Shown in pieces: positions 41,180 through 51,349 of a stretch of 64,000 nucleotides of DNA. The stretch is taken from contig NZ_WHNQ01000016.1 in NCBI RefSeq assembly GCF_009362785.1, positions 62,001 to 126,000 on the forward strand, given 5' to 3'. How positions within the stretch are numbered: the first letter of the stretch is position 1; each line of letters begins with the position of its first letter. A model generated the notes under the pieces. The model made no database searches, was not told where the DNA came from, and saw only the letters and a list, made by a program, of their open reading frames with translations. The position numbers and the translations under genes are program-made. Source of the DNA: Paraburkholderia atlantica (GTDB taxonomy: Bacteria > Pseudomonadota > Gammaproteobacteria > Burkholderiales > Burkholderiaceae).

Positions 41180-42970
41180 ATGGCGGATGAACAGGTTTCC
41201 ATCGTCGAAGTCGACGACAGGGCGTCCAGCCGAGGCTGGCGCGCGCTTTTTCCACCGGCGCAGTGGCTGCCCGCCTATCAGTTGCAGTGGCTTTCTTCGG
41301 ACGTCGTCGCGGGCGTGACGCTGGCGGCGTATGGTATCCCGGTATCTCTCGCCTATGCGACGCTGGCCGGCTTGCCACCGCAGTACGGTATCTATTGCTA
41401 TCTGGTGGGCGGCTTCTTCTACGCGCTGTTCGGCTCGTCGCGTCAGTTGGCCATTGGTCCGACATCGGCCATTTCGATGCTGGTTGGGGTGACGGTCGCG
41501 GACATGGCCGGAGGCGACCCCGTCCGGTTCGCATCGATCGCGGCGTTGACCGCAATACTGATCGCGCTGATGTGCGTGATCGCGTGGCTTCTGCGGCTAA
41601 GCTCGCTCGTCAACTTCATCAGCGAGACGATCCTGCTGGGTTTCAAGGCCGGCGCCGCGCTCACCATCGCACTTACGCAACTGCCCAAACTGTTCGGCGT
41701 CAAGGGAGGCGGCGAACAGTTTTTCGAGCGGATCGCGGTTCTTGCCGGGCAACTGCCCGACACGCATCTCGTCGTGCTTGCCTTTGGCGTCGGCGCACTG
41801 GCCCTGCTGGTCCTGGGCGAGGAGTTCTTGCCAGGTCGGCCGGTCGCACTGTTCGTCGTAGTGTTGTCGATCGTCCTGCTTTCGCTGACACCACTCGGCC
41901 AGATGGGCTTCAAGGTCGTTGGCGCATTGCCGCGTGGATTGCCAGACTTTCAGTTTCCTCCGCTGCGGGTGCGCGATGTGGACGGAATCGTGCCGCTGGC
42001 GTTCGCCTGTTTGCTGCTCTCGTATGTGGAAAGCGTATCGGCGGCGCGGGCCATCGCGCAGAAGAACGGCTATGAAATCGATGCGCGCCAGGAGCTGTTG
42101 GGTATCGGCGCGGCCAACCTCGCCGCAGGCCTGTTTCGCGGTTATCCGGTGGCGGGCGGGTTGTCGCAGTCGTCGGTGAACGACAAGGCCGGCGCGAAAA
42201 CGCCGCTTGCGCTGGTGTTCGCATCAATTGCGATCGGCCTGTGCCTGATGTTCCTGACTGGCCTGCTCACCAACCTGCCCAACGTCGTACTGGCCGCCAT
42301 CGTGCTCGTGGCGGTCAAGGGCCTTATCGACATTCGCGAATTGCGGCATGTGTGGCGCGTGAGTCGTTACGAGTTCCCGGTGTCGATGGTCGCGTTTGCC
42401 GCTGTGTTGATGCTGGGCATCCTCAAGGGGGTGATTTTCGCGGTGCTCGCGTCGATGTTGCTGCTGATCAGACGCGCCGCGCATCCGCACGTGGCCATGC
42501 TCGGACGCATCCCGGGCACGACCCGGTACTCGGATATCGAGCGTCATCCTGAGAACGAAGCCGTGCCGGGTGTGCTGATCTTCCGTGTCGAAGCGTCGCT
42601 GCTTTACTTCAACAGTGAACATGTGCGCGCATCGGTGTGGGACAGGATCCGCTCGAGTACGGCGCCGATCAGACTCGTGATATGCGACCTGTCGAGTTCT
42701 CCCGCAGTGGATATCGCCGGCGCGCGCATGCTGGCGACGATGCACGCCGATCTGGCCAAACGCGGGATGCGCCTGCGGATTCTCGCCGCCCACGGCAGTG
42801 CGCGGGACATTCTGCGCGCGGAGGGACTGGAGCAGCAGGTCGGCGAATTGGGACGCCACGTCGGCGTCGATGACGTGATCGAGGCGTTCTTGCATGAAGC
42901 CGAGCCGGGCGCCGTGAGTTCGAGCGCGACGGCACTGGGACGTTTCTCCGCTGCGGGCACGTCCACCTGA
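41180..42970 (+). CDS. SulP-family anion transporter with STAS domain
   Basis: The protein has 596 aa from the ATG at 41180 with AAGGAG. The first 430 residues hold 12-14 membrane helices with SulP hallmarks: VTLAAYGIPVSLAYATLAGLPPQYGIY (split: VTLAAYGIPVSLAYA, LAGLPPQYGIY) and SYVESVSAARAIA. NPD-like GLFRGYPVAGGLSQSSVND is also present. A cytoplasmic STAS domain (about 450-570) contains VICDLSSSPAVDIAGARML. SulP carriers move sulphate, bicarbonate or dicarboxylates; the substrate cannot be told. The gene lacks its own FNR box and may be read from the DUF2252 promoter. Confidence 0.88.
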   Translation: MADEQVSIVEVDDRASSRGWRALFPPAQWLPAYQLQWLSSDVVAGVTLAAYGIPVSLAYATLAGLPPQYGIYCYLVGGFFYALFGSSRQLAIGPTSAISMLVGVTVADMAGGDPVRFASIAALTAILIALMCVIAWLLRLSSLVNFISETILLGFKAGAALTIALTQLPKLFGVKGGGEQFFERIAVLAGQLPDTHLVVLAFGVGALALLVLGEEFLPGRPVALFVVVLSIVLLSLTPLGQMGFKVVGALPRGLPDFQFPPLRVRDVDGIVPLAFACLLLSYVESVSAARAIAQKNGYEIDARQELLGIGAANLAAGLFRGYPVAGGLSQSSVNDKAGAKTPLALVFASIAIGLCLMFLTGLLTNLPNVVLAAIVLVAVKGLIDIRELRHVWRVSRYEFPVSMVAFAAVLMLGILKGVIFAVLASMLLLIRRAAHPHVAMLGRIPGTTRYSDIERHPENEAVPGVLIFRVEASLLYFNSEHVRASVWDRIRSSTAPIRLVICDLSSSPAVDIAGARMLATMHADLAKRGMRLRILAAHGSARDILRAEGLEQQVGELGRHVGVDDVIEAFLHEAEPGAVSSSATALGRFSAAGTST

Positions 42971-43033
42971 AAAGTCGGATGACGATGCCGCGGCGATGTC
43001 TGCCGGCGGCACGCCAATACGTCCGGGATGCAA

Positions 43034-43047
43034 TTGATCTGCATCAA
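43034..43047. promoter_or_regulatory. Perfect FNR/Anr box
   Basis: TTGATCTGCATCAA matches consensus exactly and ends 51 bases before the decarboxylase ATG, a position suited to activation. Confidence 0.75.
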
Positions 43048-43098
43048 TCGGAGCTTGCCTTCTGATGCTTTAATCAAATTGCGTAGAGGAGACTGATC

Positions 43099-45462
43099 AT
43101 GATCCCGCGTTCCGTGAAGGCTCCGACCGTACCGATTCCGTTTCATAAGATGCTGAAGGTGGTCGCGGTCGTTGATCCGGGTAACGAGGCAACGAAAGAA
43201 CTGCTCGATCACATCGCCCGCGCGGGCATCCATGTCGAAATGACGGACAATCCGGTTCGCGATCTGAACGAGGATGCCGACGTTGGCGCGTATATCGTCG
43301 GCGTTGATGGGAAGCAAATGGAGGACGCGCGCAATCTCGCGGTTGGCGTTCGCTCGCTAGGCTTTCATACCCCGCTGTGGGCGCTGGCCAACAAGCATCG
43401 CGTCTCCGACCTTGTCGTTGCCGGCGGCCTCGGCGAAGTCGACGGCTATATTTACCTCGGCCAGCAGACCCCGGCCTTTTACGCGAAGCAGGTCGTGGCC
43501 AGCTTCGTCAAGTACGGCATGAGCCTTCTGCCGCCTTTCTTCGGTGGACTCGTCGCCTACGATGGCGAAGCCAATATCGCATTCGACTGCCCGGGACACC
43601 AGGGTGGACAGTTTTATCGGAAGTCGCCCGCGGGACAGCTATTCTTCAAGTATTTCGGCGAAAGCATCTTCCGTAACGACCTGTGCAACGCCGATGTGGA
43701 TCTCGGCGACCTGCTGATTCACGAAGGCCCGGCGGCCGATGCCGAGCGCCACGCAGCCGAAGTGTTCGGCGCGGACCAGACCTATTTCGTTCTCAACGGC
43801 ACCAGCACCTCGAACAAGATCGTCACCGGTGCGGTGCTTCGGCGGGGCGACCTCGTGCTGTTCGACCGGAACAACCACAAGTCGGTGCATCAGGGCGCGC
43901 TTCTGCAGGCGGGCGCCATTCCGGTGTTTCTGCCGACCGCGCGCAATCCGTTCGGGATGATCGGCGCCGTGGACTGGGAAGCATGGGACGAAGACTGGCT
44001 GCGCAGACAGATCCGCTCAAACCCGCTCGTGAAGGATCCCGAGCGCAGCAGGGCGGAGCGGCCGTTCCGTCTCGCCTGTATCCAGCTCGCGACCTATGAC
44101 GGCACGATCTACAACGTGCAAAAGGTGCTGGACAAAATTGGCCACCTGTGCGACTACGTGCTGTGGGACGAGGCATGGATCGGCTACAACGCATTTCACC
44201 CGCTGTTCGAAGATCACAGCCCGATGCGGATCAAGCAACTGACACCGCAGATGCCGGGACTGTTCTCGACGCAATCCGTGCACAAGCAAGGCGCTGGCTT
44301 TTCACAAGCGTCGCAGATTCACAAGCGCGACGAACATATTCGCGGCCAGAAGCGCTTCATCGAGCACAGGCGGTTCAATGAGTCATTCCTGATTCACGCC
44401 AGTACTTCTCCGTTCTATCCGCTGTTTGCCTCCATCGATGTCAATGCGAAGGTCCATGAAGGGAAGGCGGGAGAGATGCTGTGGGACGGTTGCATCGCAC
44501 TGGGGATCGAGGCTCGCAAGAAGATTCGTGAGTTCGTTCATTACTATGCGGCAACCGGCAAGAGCAAGGAAGAGCAGTGGTTCTTCGATCCTTTCGTGCC
44601 CGATGCCGTCACGATTCGCAATTCGCGTTTTACGACGGACGTCGAGAACGCTGCATGGGAGTCGTTGCCGACCGACGTGATCACGCGCGAGCAGCAATGC
44701 TGGGCGTTCCACCCCGAAGCGCGATGGCACGGCTATGCAGGCTATGCCGATGGCTATGCGATGGTCGACCCGAACAAGCTCACGCTGCTGACGCCGGGCA
44801 TCGACCGGACGACGGGAGAGTATCTCGACTTCGGCGTACCGGCGGCCGTGGTTGCGAACTATCTGCGCGAGGAAGGCATCGTTCCGGAGAAATGCGACCT
44901 GAACAGCGTGCTGTTCCTGATGACGCCGGCGGAGGACGAAAGCAAGCTGAATTCGCTGATCGCGAGACTCGTCAGGTTCAAGAATCTTTGGGACCGCGAT
45001 GCCCCGCTGGCCGAAGTGCTGCCGTCCTTGTGCTCGGCGCACGGCGCGCGCTATGCCGACTACTCGCTGCGCCAGGTATGCAACGAAATGCACGGCTTTT
45101 ACCGTGAAGCCAACGTGAAGGAACTGCAGCGGCTCTGCTTTCGCGCGTCGAGTTTCCCCGAACTGGCGATGCCGCCTGAGGCCGCTTACGAGTCTCTGGT
45201 CGCGAACGACGTCGAGTATGTGCCGCTCGATCAGGCGCGTGGCCGCATCTCCGCCACGCACGCGCTGATCTATCCACCGGGTATCGGTGTCGTGCTGCCC
45301 GGTGAACGGTGGGATGAACGCGCGCAACCGATGCTGGACTATTTCATGGCTTTCCAGGAATCGTTCAATCGTTTCCCGGGGTTCAACTATGAAGTACAGG
45401 GCGTTTTCCAGGAGCGGGAAAACGGCCGTACTCGCTTTTACACGTACGTAGTCCGCGAGTAA
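43099..45462 (+). CDS. Orn/Lys/Arg decarboxylase (PLP-dependent, fold type I)
   Basis: The protein has 787 aa, in the range of inducible AdiA/SpeF/CadA enzymes. The N-terminal response-regulator-like wing domain (1-130) is followed by the PLP domain with TSNKIVTGAVLRRGDLVLFD, DRNNHKSVHQG, the LWDEAWIGYN block and the Schiff-base lysine K396 in SVHKQGAG. The C-terminal domain is complete. It removes CO2 from a basic amino acid and consumes a proton, giving acid resistance and pH balance under fermentation. The next gene is an antiporter of the ornithine/arginine type. Arginine or ornithine is likely; the sequence alone does not decide. Confidence 0.9.
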   Translation: MIPRSVKAPTVPIPFHKMLKVVAVVDPGNEATKELLDHIARAGIHVEMTDNPVRDLNEDADVGAYIVGVDGKQMEDARNLAVGVRSLGFHTPLWALANKHRVSDLVVAGGLGEVDGYIYLGQQTPAFYAKQVVASFVKYGMSLLPPFFGGLVAYDGEANIAFDCPGHQGGQFYRKSPAGQLFFKYFGESIFRNDLCNADVDLGDLLIHEGPAADAERHAAEVFGADQTYFVLNGTSTSNKIVTGAVLRRGDLVLFDRNNHKSVHQGALLQAGAIPVFLPTARNPFGMIGAVDWEAWDEDWLRRQIRSNPLVKDPERSRAERPFRLACIQLATYDGTIYNVQKVLDKIGHLCDYVLWDEAWIGYNAFHPLFEDHSPMRIKQLTPQMPGLFSTQSVHKQGAGFSQASQIHKRDEHIRGQKRFIEHRRFNESFLIHASTSPFYPLFASIDVNAKVHEGKAGEMLWDGCIALGIEARKKIREFVHYYAATGKSKEEQWFFDPFVPDAVTIRNSRFTTDVENAAWESLPTDVITREQQCWAFHPEARWHGYAGYADGYAMVDPNKLTLLTPGIDRTTGEYLDFGVPAAVVANYLREEGIVPEKCDLNSVLFLMTPAEDESKLNSLIARLVRFKNLWDRDAPLAEVLPSLCSAHGARYADYSLRQVCNEMHGFYREANVKELQRLCFRASSFPELAMPPEAAYESLVANDVEYVPLDQARGRISATHALIYPPGIGVVLPGERWDERAQPMLDYFMAFQESFNRFPGFNYEVQGVFQERENGRTRFYTYVVRE

Positions 45463-45497
45463 GCGGACGTGAACGGTCCACCGTAGGGGAGGAGATC

Positions 45498-47744
45498 ATG
45501 GCGGATCAACCGAGGAAGATGAATGTCGTCCAACTGACGTTCATCGTGACGGTCAACATGATGGGCTCGGGCATCATCATGCTACCGACCAATATGGCAA
45601 AGGTGGGGGCGATCTCCCTGCTGTCGTGGCTGATAACGGCAGTCGGATCGCTGGCGATCGCTTACGGTTTCGCGGAAGCGGGGCTGCTCAATCAGCGCCC
45701 GGGCGGCATGGCCGCCTATGCCGAAGATGGTTACGGCAAGGATGGATACTTCCAGGTGTTCTTTCTGTATTTTCTGTCGATTGCGATCGCGAATGTGGCG
45801 GTGGCGAGTTCGGCGCTCGGCTATCTCGCGGCGTTCTTTCCTGTGCTCACGTCATCGCCGATCGCGACCTGTAGCGGCGTGATAGCGCTGCTGTGGCTCA
45901 CTACCGTCGCCAACTTCGGCGGCCCGAAAGTGACGGGGCGCATCGGCAGCGTCACCGTTTGGGGGGTGATCCTGCCCGTCGGCTTCATCTCGATCGCGGG
46001 CTGGTTCTGGTTTCACGGCGGAACCTTTGCCGCTGCCTGGAACCCCAAGGGAATCAGCCTCGCCGAGGGCATGGGCTCGAGCATTTCGCTTACGCTGTGG
46101 GCGTTTCTCGGGATGGAATCGGCCGTCCAGAACTCGTCGGCCGTAGAGAATCCGAAGCGCGACGTCCCGCTCGCCTGCATGTTCGGTACGCTGGGTGCCG
46201 CAGTGATCTATATCTTGTCCACCGCGGCGATCCAGGGCATCGTGCCCAATGCCGACCTCGCCGCATCGACGGGGCCGTTTGGTCTGGCGTTTGCGCGGAT
46301 GTTCAACCCGACGATCGGTTCGATCGTGATGGCGCTGGCGGCGCTGGCCTGCGTGGGTTCGCTGCTTGGCTGGCAGTTCACCTTGGCGCAGACAGCCAAG
46401 GATGCCGCCGACACAAGGATGTTCCCGGGCATTTTCGGCAAGGCGAACCGGATGGGCGCGCCGATCGCGGGCATGGTCATCATGGGCATCGTGCAATCGC
46501 TGATGGCGATGTCGACGATCTCGCCGAACCTGAGTGAGCAATTCGCCGCGCTCGTCAATCTGGCGGTAGTCACCAATGTACTGCCGTACATCATTTCGCT
46601 GTCTGCGCTGTTCGTAATGATGCGAAACGCCGGTACGCCGCCCGCGAAATACCGCGTCAATGCGGCCGTCACCGTCGTCGCGCTGGCTTACTCCGTCTAC
46701 GCGATCTACGCTTCCGGCAAGGACGCCGTGCTCGGCGGCATGCTGGTCATGGCGATCGGCTACGTGATCTACGGTTTCATGGCCTTCCGGTTTGCCGCGG
46801 TGACTTCCGCTGGGCGCACGGCCGCGGCCTCCGCGGCGGCTGTGCTGGCGCTCGCGTTGATGGTGCTCGCGGGTCTGCTGCCGCCGCCCGCCCACGCGGA
46901 TGAGCCCACGCCCACCGGTTCGCTGGCCAGAATCAAACAGTCCGGCGCGATCAATGTGGGCTATTTCAACGACGCGCAGCCGTTTTCGTACAAGGACGCG
47001 AATGGCCAGGTTACTGGCTACACCATCGCCCTATGCCAGAAGATCGCCGACGAGATCAAGACCGATCTCGGGCTCGCCGCGCTGCGCGTCAACTGGGTAG
47101 CGATTTCCTTCGAGGAGCGGATGCGCGCGATGCAGGAGCACCGGATCGACCTGCTGTGCGGCAACGCCGAAACGCTCACGGCCAGGCAGGCGATGTCGTT
47201 CTCGATTCCTGTCTATCCCGGTGGTATTGGCGCGATGCTGCGCTCGGACGCGCCGGCCGGACTCAAGGAGGTCCTCTCAGGGGTAAGCCCATCGCACCCG
47301 ATCTGGCGTGCGGCGCCCGCGCAACTGCTGTCGCGGCAAACCATCTCCGTGGTCGCGGATTCGCCCGCACAACGCTGGCTCGGCGACAAGCTCGGCCAGT
47401 TGCAGATCGCGGCTGCCGTGGTCCCCGTCGCCGATGTCGAGTCAGGCTTGCGCAAGGTTCTCGACCGGCAGTCGAACGTTCTGTTCGCCGAACGCTCGCT
47501 GCTGCTCGCAGTCGCAAGCAGCAGCCCTGCGTCGGGCAAGCTGACGGTGCTGGATCGCCGCTTCACCTATTTGCCCGTCGCAATCGGCGTCCCGCGCGGA
47601 GACGACGATATGCGGCTGCTCGCCGATCGAACGTTGAGCCGGCTCTTTTCATCAGCAGAGTTCTCCGCCATGTACACGAAGTGGTTTGGCGAGCCCGACG
47701 CGGAGACACGCAACTTCTTCCGCCTTAGCGCGTTGCCAGATTGA
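45498..47744 (+). CDS. Amino-acid/polyamine antiporter fused to a solute-binding domain
   Basis: The protein has 748 aa. Residues 1-460 form an APC-type antiporter with about 12 helices and the motif MMGSGIIMLPTNMAKVG at the first helix, as in PotE/AdiC/CadB. A further helix (about 440-462) ends in a signal-like PPPAHADEP, and residues 465-748 are a complete SBP_bac_3 domain with SLARIKQSGAINVGYF, PFSYKDANGQVTGYT and LFAERSLL. The receptor domain would face the periplasm. Fused transporter-receptor proteins are rare in this family. It follows the decarboxylase by 35 bases and should exchange substrate for amine product. Confidence 0.85.
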   Translation: MADQPRKMNVVQLTFIVTVNMMGSGIIMLPTNMAKVGAISLLSWLITAVGSLAIAYGFAEAGLLNQRPGGMAAYAEDGYGKDGYFQVFFLYFLSIAIANVAVASSALGYLAAFFPVLTSSPIATCSGVIALLWLTTVANFGGPKVTGRIGSVTVWGVILPVGFISIAGWFWFHGGTFAAAWNPKGISLAEGMGSSISLTLWAFLGMESAVQNSSAVENPKRDVPLACMFGTLGAAVIYILSTAAIQGIVPNADLAASTGPFGLAFARMFNPTIGSIVMALAALACVGSLLGWQFTLAQTAKDAADTRMFPGIFGKANRMGAPIAGMVIMGIVQSLMAMSTISPNLSEQFAALVNLAVVTNVLPYIISLSALFVMMRNAGTPPAKYRVNAAVTVVALAYSVYAIYASGKDAVLGGMLVMAIGYVIYGFMAFRFAAVTSAGRTAAASAAAVLALALMVLAGLLPPPAHADEPTPTGSLARIKQSGAINVGYFNDAQPFSYKDANGQVTGYTIALCQKIADEIKTDLGLAALRVNWVAISFEERMRAMQEHRIDLLCGNAETLTARQAMSFSIPVYPGGIGAMLRSDAPAGLKEVLSGVSPSHPIWRAAPAQLLSRQTISVVADSPAQRWLGDKLGQLQIAAAVVPVADVESGLRKVLDRQSNVLFAERSLLLAVASSSPASGKLTVLDRRFTYLPVAIGVPRGDDDMRLLADRTLSRLFSSAEFSAMYTKWFGEPDAETRNFFRLSALPD

Positions 47745-47754
47745 CGCGAGGCAA

Positions 47755-47806
47755 GTGGAGGAGGGAATGGCCCTGACAGCACACATGGGCACCCTCCTCC
47801 TTCCAC
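47755..47806. terminator. Inverted repeat between convergent operons
   Basis: GTGG-AGGAGGG (47755-47765) pairs with CCCTCCT-CC-tt-CCAC (47792-47806). It lies between the antiporter (+) and arcC (-) and can end transcription from both sides, though T-runs are weak. Confidence 0.5.
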
Positions 47807-47914
47807 GCATCGGTATAGACAACGCACTGCTCGTGCGTCACGAGATCGAAGAAAGAGAAGAGAAGAAAGACACACGCAGCGAGACACAGACAGCGAGACG
47901 TTACCGGCAAGCGG

Positions 47915-48844
47915 CTAGCGGTAGCGGATGCCAGGCGCCGACATGCTCACGCAGGTGCCACCCCGGTGCTCTGCAATGGCCTGGATGTCGGCGAGCGAGC
48001 CGATGACGGCATCCTTGCCCGTTTCACGCGCGAATTCGATTGCCGCCTGGACTTTGGGACCCATGGAGCCGCTGGCGAAGCCAAGCTTTTCCAACTCATC
48101 CGGATGAGCCTGTGCGATGGCTTTCTGGTCCGGCTTTCCCCAATTGACATACGCCGCATCGACATCGGTCGCCACGATCAACAGGTCCGCACCCAGTTCC
48201 CACGCAAGCAGAGCCGAGCACAGATCCTTGTCGATGACCGCTTCGATGCCGCTCAGCTTCCGATTCTCGTCGTAGGAGGTGGGAATGCCACCGCCGCCCG
48301 CGCAGATGACGATCGTGCCGTGTTCGAGCAGCCACCGGATAGGACGGATTTCAAAGATGCGGCCAGGCCGCGGGCTTGCGACGACCCGCCGGAAATGCTC
48401 GCCGTCGGGCGCGATGCTCCAGCCTCGCTCTTTGGCGAGACGCTCGGCCTCTTCCTTGGAATACACCGGACCGATCGGTTTGCTGGGCCGCGCGAAAGCG
48501 GGGTCGTGTGGATCGACCTCGACCTGGGTCAGAATCGTTGCGAACGGGACTTCGAAAGGCAACAGGTTGCCGAGTTCCTGCTCGATCAGATAGCCAATCA
48601 TGCCTTCCGTCTGCGCACCGAGCACATCGAGCGGATAGGCCTCGACTTCTTTGTAGGCCGCGCTCTGGAGCGCCAGCAGCCCGACCTGTGGACCATTGCC
48701 GTGCGCAATCACAATTTCATTGCCCGGCACGATCAGCGCGATCTGGGCAACGGCGAGCCGGACGTTTTCACGCTGGCATTCTGCCGTCATGGGCTGACCG
48801 CGACGCAGCAGCGCATTACCGCCCAACGCAATGACGATACGCAT
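47915..48844 (-). CDS. arcC: Carbamate kinase
   Basis: The protein has 309 aa from the ATG at 48844 with GGGAGATAA upstream; the longer frame lacks a site. It carries the amino-acid-kinase motifs IVIALGGNALLRRG, IVIAHGNGPQVGLLALQ, VICAGGGGIP and DKDLCSALLA. ArcC makes ATP from carbamoyl phosphate, the energy-yielding step of the arginine deiminase pathway. It is the third gene of arcABC, transcribed from the arcA promoter. Length and residues are normal. Confidence 0.95.
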   Translation of the reverse strand: MRIVIALGGNALLRRGQPMTAECQRENVRLAVAQIALIVPGNEIVIAHGNGPQVGLLALQSAAYKEVEAYPLDVLGAQTEGMIGYLIEQELGNLLPFEVPFATILTQVEVDPHDPAFARPSKPIGPVYSKEEAERLAKERGWSIAPDGEHFRRVVASPRPGRIFEIRPIRWLLEHGTIVICAGGGGIPTSYDENRKLSGIEAVIDKDLCSALLAWELGADLLIVATDVDAAYVNWGKPDQKAIAQAHPDELEKLGFASGSMGPKVQAAIEFARETGKDAVIGSLADIQAIAEHRGGTCVSMSAPGIRYR

Positions 48845-48945
48845 GGTGCTTATCTCCCGATGCACGTCAGATGAAAGGTGGCGCCGGCGTCGGACCCGGG
48901 CTGTACCCGGTCGCACCGGCGCCGCGGCCGCCTACGCCTCACTAC

Positions 48946-49956
48946 TCAGATGTCGGCAAGAGTCGAGACGAGGATCGCCTTGATCGTGTGCATACGATTT
49001 TCCGCCTGCTCGAATGCAATACACAAAGGCGACTCGAAAACTTCGTCGGTCACTTCGATTCCATTCGCAAGCGCCGGATATTTCTCGGCGATCTGCTTAC
49101 CGACCACCGTTTCGCTGTTATGAAACGCGGGCAGGCAGTGCATGAACTTGGCGTTCTTGTTGTGCGTGGCATTCATCAAGTCCTTGTTGACCTGATACGG
49201 CAGAAGCTGTTGAATGCGCTCGACCCAGGCTTCCACCGGTTCGCCCATCGAGACCCACACGTCCGTATGCACGAAGTCGACGCCGTCGACGGCTGCTTTC
49301 GGGTCTTCGGTCAGCACGATCCGCGCACCGGTTTCGGCGCCAATCCGCTGGCACGTCTCGATGTATTCCGCGCTCGGCCACAGCGACTTCGGTGCGCCGA
49401 TCCGCACGTCCATGCCGAGCTTTGCGCCGATAAGAAGCAGCGAGTTGCCCATGTTGTTGCGAGCATCGCCGAGATACGCATAGCGGATTTCGGTCAGAGG
49501 CTTGTCGCTGTACTCGCGCATGGTCAACACATCGGCGAGCATCTGGGTCGGGTGGTATTCGTCGGTCAAGCCGTTGAAGACGGGGACGCCCGCGAATTTC
49601 GCCAGTTCCTCGACGATTTCCTGATGAAAGCCCCGGTACTCGATCGCGTCGTACATGCGTCCCAGCACGCGCGCCGTGTCTTTCATGCTTTCCTTGTGCC
49701 CTATCTGTGAGGAATGGGGATCGATATACGTGACGTTGGCGCCCTGATCGTATGCCGCGACTTCGAATGCGCAGCGCGTGCGGGTCGACGTCTTCTCGAA
49801 GATCAGAGCAATGTTGACGCCTTTGAGATGCTGCTGTTCAGTCCCTGTGTACTTCGCACGCTTCAGATCCCGCGACAGGTCGAGCAGGTAACGAAGCTCG
49901 CGATTGGTGTGATGCATCAGGCTCAGGAGGCTTCGGTTGCGCAGATTGAAAGCCAT
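48946..49956 (-). CDS. arcB: Catabolic ornithine carbamoyltransferase
   Basis: The protein has 336 aa from the ATG at 49956 (MAFNLRNRSLLSL). Carbamoyl-phosphate site STRTR (EKTSTRTRCAFEV), HPTQ (DEYHPTQMLAD), the ornithine loop near VHTDVWVSMGEP and HCLPAFHN are all present. It splits citrulline with phosphate to ornithine and carbamoyl phosphate. It follows arcA by 59 bases and precedes arcC. A decayed partial second copy lies at 32475-32805. Confidence 0.95.
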   Translation of the reverse strand: MAFNLRNRSLLSLMHHTNRELRYLLDLSRDLKRAKYTGTEQQHLKGVNIALIFEKTSTRTRCAFEVAAYDQGANVTYIDPHSSQIGHKESMKDTARVLGRMYDAIEYRGFHQEIVEELAKFAGVPVFNGLTDEYHPTQMLADVLTMREYSDKPLTEIRYAYLGDARNNMGNSLLLIGAKLGMDVRIGAPKSLWPSAEYIETCQRIGAETGARIVLTEDPKAAVDGVDFVHTDVWVSMGEPVEAWVERIQQLLPYQVNKDLMNATHNKNAKFMHCLPAFHNSETVVGKQIAEKYPALANGIEVTDEVFESPLCIAFEQAENRMHTIKAILVSTLADI

Positions 49957-50015
49957 GGTTTTCTCCGTCTCGTTCGGTTCGACGACGGCGCGCCTGCGGC
50001 GGCCGCGGTTGCAAA

Positions 50016-51275
50016 TCAATACTCGATGGGATCGCGCACGATCGGGCAGGTCATGCAATGGCCGCCGCCGCGCCCGCGCCCCAGCTCGCTCGCGGTGATC
50101 GTGATGACTTCGACGCCCGCCTTGCGTAGCAGCGTGTTCGTGTAGGTGTTCCGGTCATAGCCTACGACCACCCCGGGCTCGATGCAGACGAGGTTGTTGC
50201 CGTCGTCCCACTGCTCGCGCTCGGCAGCGAAGCTGTTGCCGCCCGTTTCCACGACACGCAGTTTCGGCAGGCGCAGTGCCTCGCCCACGACCTCCACAAA
50301 CGGCTTGTCCTCGCGCCGGATGTTCAGTTTCATCGCCGTGGAGTCGTCGGGTCGCAGTGAGAATGCGACGATTTCCTTGACGACCTCCGGGAATACCGTG
50401 ACGAGGTCCCGGTCGCAGAACGTGAAGACCGTGTCGAGATGCATCGCCGCGCGCGACTTCGGCATACCAGCAACGATGATGCGCTCGACTGCGCCTTTGG
50501 CGAAAAGGCTTTGAGCCAACTCGCCGATAGCCTGCCTCGAAGTGCGTTCGCCCATGCCGATCAGCAACACGCCGTTGCCGATGGGCATCACGTCGCCTCC
50601 TTCGAGGGTGGCGAAGCCATGATCGCGGTCGGGGTCGCCGTACCAGACTTCGAACTGCTGCGTTTCGAAGTCAGGATGGAATCTGTAGATCGCCGCGGCC
50701 AGCAAGGTTTCCTGGCGGCGGGCCGGCCAGTACATCGGATTCAGGCTGACGCCGCCGTAGATCCAGCAGGTGGTATCGCGGGTGAACAGCGTATTCGGCA
50801 GCGGCGGCAGTACGAAACTGGAATGGCCGAGATACTCGCGGAACATCTTGAGGGTATGGGTCTCTTCGGTATCGGGAATGTCCTCCGCGACGACCCCGCC
50901 GATCAGAAATTCAGCCTGTTGGCGAGGCTCGAGACCTTCGATCCAGGACCGAACCTCGCCGGCGAGGCCGACACCAACGGTATCCTGACGAATCTTGCGA
51001 TCCAGAATCCACTTCAGTGCTTCCGGATCACGTACCGTTTCGGTTAGCAGGTTGTGCATTTCCAGCACATCGACGTCGCGCTCGCGCATCTTCGAGACGA
51101 AGTCGAAATGGTCTCGTTTGGCCTGGCTCAGCCAGATGACGTCATCGAACAGGAGTTCGTCGCAGTTGCTGGGCGTCAGACGCTGATGCGCGAGGCCTGG
51201 CGAGCACACCATCACCTTGCGCAGCTTGCCCGCTTCCGAATGGACCCCGAGCCTTGAAGTTTTCGCGTTCATCAT
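50016..51275 (-). CDS. arcA: Arginine deiminase
   Basis: The protein has 419 aa with the full guanidino-group-modifying fold: LTPSNCDELLFDD, FTRDTTCWIYGGV, the LEGGDVMPIG block, MHLDTVFTFCD and the catalytic Cys407 in GRGGGHCMTCP. It converts arginine to citrulline and ammonia, protecting against acid and feeding ArcB/ArcC. The start is one of two adjacent ATGs (51275/51272) after GAGGAG. An FNR-like box lies 75 bases upstream, as is usual for Anr-controlled arc operons. Confidence 0.96.
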   Translation of the reverse strand: MMNAKTSRLGVHSEAGKLRKVMVCSPGLAHQRLTPSNCDELLFDDVIWLSQAKRDHFDFVSKMRERDVDVLEMHNLLTETVRDPEALKWILDRKIRQDTVGVGLAGEVRSWIEGLEPRQQAEFLIGGVVAEDIPDTEETHTLKMFREYLGHSSFVLPPLPNTLFTRDTTCWIYGGVSLNPMYWPARRQETLLAAAIYRFHPDFETQQFEVWYGDPDRDHGFATLEGGDVMPIGNGVLLIGMGERTSRQAIGELAQSLFAKGAVERIIVAGMPKSRAAMHLDTVFTFCDRDLVTVFPEVVKEIVAFSLRPDDSTAMKLNIRREDKPFVEVVGEALRLPKLRVVETGGNSFAAEREQWDDGNNLVCIEPGVVVGYDRNTYTNTLLRKAGVEVITITASELGRGRGGGHCMTCPIVRDPIEY

Positions 51276-51349
51276 CGGTCTCCTCGAATCGCTACGCCGG
51301 ATAGCCTTCGCGGCGCGATTTCAGCATATGTCAGGCCGTGCGCCGCCGA

